Shown here: positions 36,563-38,194 of the stretch, piece after piece
How the letters are laid out: the number at the start of each line of letters is the position of its first letter
How positions within the stretch are numbered: the stretch's first letter is position 1
From: Hyphomonadaceae bacterium UBA1001
GTDB taxonomy: Bacteria; Pseudomonadota; Alphaproteobacteria; Caulobacterales; Aquidulcibacteraceae
Length of the DNA stretch: 38,194 bases
NCBI GenBank assembly: GCA_002291875.1
Contig: DBAV01000088.1
Location: 1-38,194, forward strand
Reading direction: 5' to 3'
Notes under the pieces: model-generated
The model's database searches: none
The model's input: only the letters and a program-made list of their open reading frames with translations
Told to the model about the DNA's origin: nothing
Program-made: the position numbers and the translations under genes

Positions 36563-37920
36563 CGCAGGGCGAACAGTGTTCCGTCCGCGCCCAGCACATA
36601 GACAAGGCCGCCGGCGGCGATGGGCGGAACGAAGACGGCCTGGCCCAGCTCGCTTGATGCACCGGGCTCGCCGGTGGTCGGGTCAACCGTCAACACGCGC
36701 CCTTCGGATGACGCCAGCACCAGCCGCCCGCCCGCCATGATCGGCCCGGTCCACGCGATGCGGCCCTCGCGGTCCGCCTCGTCGCGGAAACGCGGCAGCT
36801 GGCGCACCCAGTGGATGCCGCCCGTCGCGCGGTCGAACGCCACCAGTTCGCTGTCGACGGTGACCAGATAGAGCTGGTTGCCCGCAACCAGGGGCGTCTG
36901 GATGGATGCGGCGGTGCGCTGCCAGATGCGGTCGCCGGTGCGCACGTCGATGGCTGCGAGCACCCCCGAATGGCTGACCGCATAGGCCACGCCGTCCGCC
37001 AGCACCGGCTTGCCGGCAATGTCGTTGATCGCACTCAGCGAGGTCAGGCGCCCCACCCGCGTCAGCGCATCGCTCCACAGCCGACGCCCATTGGCCGCCA
37101 GGAACGCAATCACCTCACCGGATGCAAAGGGCGCCACCAGCGTGTCACCCGAAACCGCGATCATCGGCGAGGACAGGATGCGCGCCGGCTCGGCAATGGC
37201 CTGGTCGCTCCAGAGGACACGGCCACTGGCAGCATCGAGGGCCACCAGTTCGCTGTCGCTGGTCACCGCGAACACCCGGTCGCCCGTCACGCTGGGCGGC
37301 ACGTGCAATGGGGCGGCGACGCGCGTGCGCCATTCGACCGCCCCGTTGGTGGCGTCCAGCGACACGATCTCGCCATAGCCCGTCGTCGCGACCAGGCGCT
37401 GGCCCGCAACGGCAAGCCCGCCCAGCAGCGGATCACGCTCGCGGGTTTCGGCGGGGCGGACCGACACGCTCCAGCGCTCGGCACCGCTGGCGGCGTGGAG
37501 TGCCCGCACGGTGTGACGCGCATCGAGAAAATAGAGCACGCCGCCTGCCACGATGGGCGGGGCCACGAATGGGGTGCGATCGGGATCCGCATCGCCCGCG
37601 CGGCGGCGCCAGGCGGTTTCGAGGGTTGCCGTCCACGCGCGCGCACCGGGTGCATTGTCCAGATTTCCACCTGCGACCGGCCAATCGGTCATGGCCGACT
37701 CTGCAGGAATGGTGACAGGCAGGGCCGCGGTCGTCGGATCGGCCTCGAGCTTCTGCTCGAGCGCCACGATCGAAATCCGTCCGTCCTGGGGCTCGGCCGG
37801 TCCCTCCTGCTGGTTTCCGCCGAATGGCCAGAGCGACTGCGCCCGGTCGACAACCGACGCGCATCCGCCCAGCGCAAGGGCGGTGACGGGAAAGGCGAGG
37901 CAGACTTGCCAGCGCTTCAT
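36559..37920 (-). CDS. bamB: Outer-membrane assembly lipoprotein BamB
   Basis: Lipoprotein beta-propeller of the BAM complex. Seen: 453 residues. The signal MKRWQVCLAFPVTALALGG ends in lipobox LGGC with lipid-bearing Cys20. A low-complexity linker of about 80 residues follows, then PQQ-like beta-propeller blades: GGVLYFLDARHTVRALHAAS, LVATTGYGEIVSLDATNG, VFAVTSDSELVALDAASG, AYAVSHSGVLAAIDVRTG and LYLVTVDSELVAFDRATG. These are the repeats in order. The ATG at 37920 is chosen because it gives the lipobox; the longer frame (to 38151) is Arg/Pro-rich and overlaps the upstream gene. Upstream of der with a four-base overlap, a pairing widespread in proteobacteria. Confidence 0.93.
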   Translation of the reverse strand: MKRWQVCLAFPVTALALGGCASVVDRAQSLWPFGGNQQEGPAEPQDGRISIVALEQKLEADPTTAALPVTIPAESAMTDWPVAGGNLDNAPGARAWTATLETAWRRRAGDADPDRTPFVAPPIVAGGVLYFLDARHTVRALHAASGAERWSVSVRPAETRERDPLLGGLAVAGQRLVATTGYGEIVSLDATNGAVEWRTRVAAPLHVPPSVTGDRVFAVTSDSELVALDAASGRVLWSDQAIAEPARILSSPMIAVSGDTLVAPFASGEVIAFLAANGRRLWSDALTRVGRLTSLSAINDIAGKPVLADGVAYAVSHSGVLAAIDVRTGDRIWQRTAASIQTPLVAGNQLYLVTVDSELVAFDRATGGIHWVRQLPRFRDEADREGRIAWTGPIMAGGRLVLASSEGRVLTVDPTTGEPGASSELGQAVFVPPIAAGGLVYVLGADGTLFALR

Positions 37921-37969
37921 GGGGCGTTTCTCCGTTCGTGTCGGTGTCCGGGCGGGCTCGGCCGACCGA

Positions 37970-38194
37970 TCAGGGTGCTGGCGCGGGCGTCGCGGGCGGC
38001 GTCGCACCGGGCGTTGCCGCAGGGGCGGTGGTGGCCGGCGTCTGCGGCGACACCGGGGCAGCCGCCGGGGCAGGCGCAGCGCCCCCAGCCGGGGCCGGAC
38101 CCGCTGGGACCTCGGCCGGCGCGGCCGCGGCGGCAGGCGCCGCAGGTCCAATCACCGCCAGCGCCAGGCGTGCACGCTGCCGCAGCCCTTCGGG
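37970..38194 (-). CDS. C-terminal end of a presumed YfgM-like TPR protein (cut by window edge)
   Basis: Only the last 74 codons are inside the window. Seen: a short helical piece (PEGLRQRARLALAVIG) followed by about 60 residues of almost pure Ala, Pro, Gly and Thr up to a TGA at 37972-37970. In many proteobacteria a membrane-anchored tetratricopeptide protein (YfgM type) stands directly upstream of bamB and der, so that is my guess from position. The visible part is too short to prove it. 49 bases separate it from bamB. Confidence 0.5.
   Translation of the reverse strand, partial: PEGLRQRARLALAVIGPAAPAAAAAPAEVPAGPAPAGGAAPAPAAAPVSPQTPATTAPAATPGATPPATPAPAP

Overview
The window is a compact, high-GC (roughly two-thirds G+C by eye) piece of bacterial core chromosome with 36 protein genes, of which 34 are complete. 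No tRNA, rRNA, insertion sequence, prophage, toxin-antitoxin, CRISPR or secondary-metabolite genes are visible. The content points to an alphaproteobacterium, most likely Sphingomonadales or a close relative. Pointers are an HdaA-type DnaA regulator, an alphaproteobacterial AspRS with the GEFYQLD form of motif 2, LptF/LptG/LptD next to SurA, PdxA and RsmA, and the order dnaB-alr-radA-cvpA-purF-SDR facing der-bamB. The order-level placement is inference from gene order. No gene-free stretch exceeds about 185 bases.

Layout from left to right. Positions 1-1772 (minus): aspS, running off the left edge. 1875-3041 (plus): rnd. 3042-8569 (minus, read right to left): a DUF2066 secreted protein, hdaA, ppk, ppx. 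8645-10331 (plus): purM-purN. 10328-12752 (minus): pepA, holC, ndk. 12889-20707 (plus): lptF-lptG-lptD-surA-pdxA-rsmA, an envelope-assembly cluster. 20661-26773 (minus): fabD, fabG, acpP, fabF, mltG, yicC, gmk. 26957-35114 (plus): rpsF-rpsR-rplI, an intrinsic terminator, then dnaB-alr-radA-cvpA-purF-SDR. 35141-38194 (minus): the 3' end of a presumed TPR gene, bamB, der.

Functionally the region joins fatty-acid initiation and elongation, lipopolysaccharide export and outer-membrane protein assembly, purine synthesis, polyphosphate turnover, and DNA replication (HdaA, HolC, DnaB, RadA), with translation factors alongside. Packing is tight. Many co-directional neighbours overlap by GTGA or ATGA, and the four convergent junctions have 0, -4, -47 and +26 bases between stops. 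Thirty-two of the 35 visible stop codons are TGA, three neighbouring ones are TAG, and none is TAA.

I found no clearly new biological system. The most unusual signal is an in-frame block of extra residues in AspRS, lying in a tract of distinctly lower GC and atypical codons (about 482-690). Lesser points are a structured rpsF leader with a CCG bulge, an inverted repeat just upstream of dnaB, a PurF that lacks three iron-sulfur ligand cysteines, an SDR with altered catalytic motifs coupled to purF, and a 47-base tail-to-tail coding overlap of rsmA and gmk.
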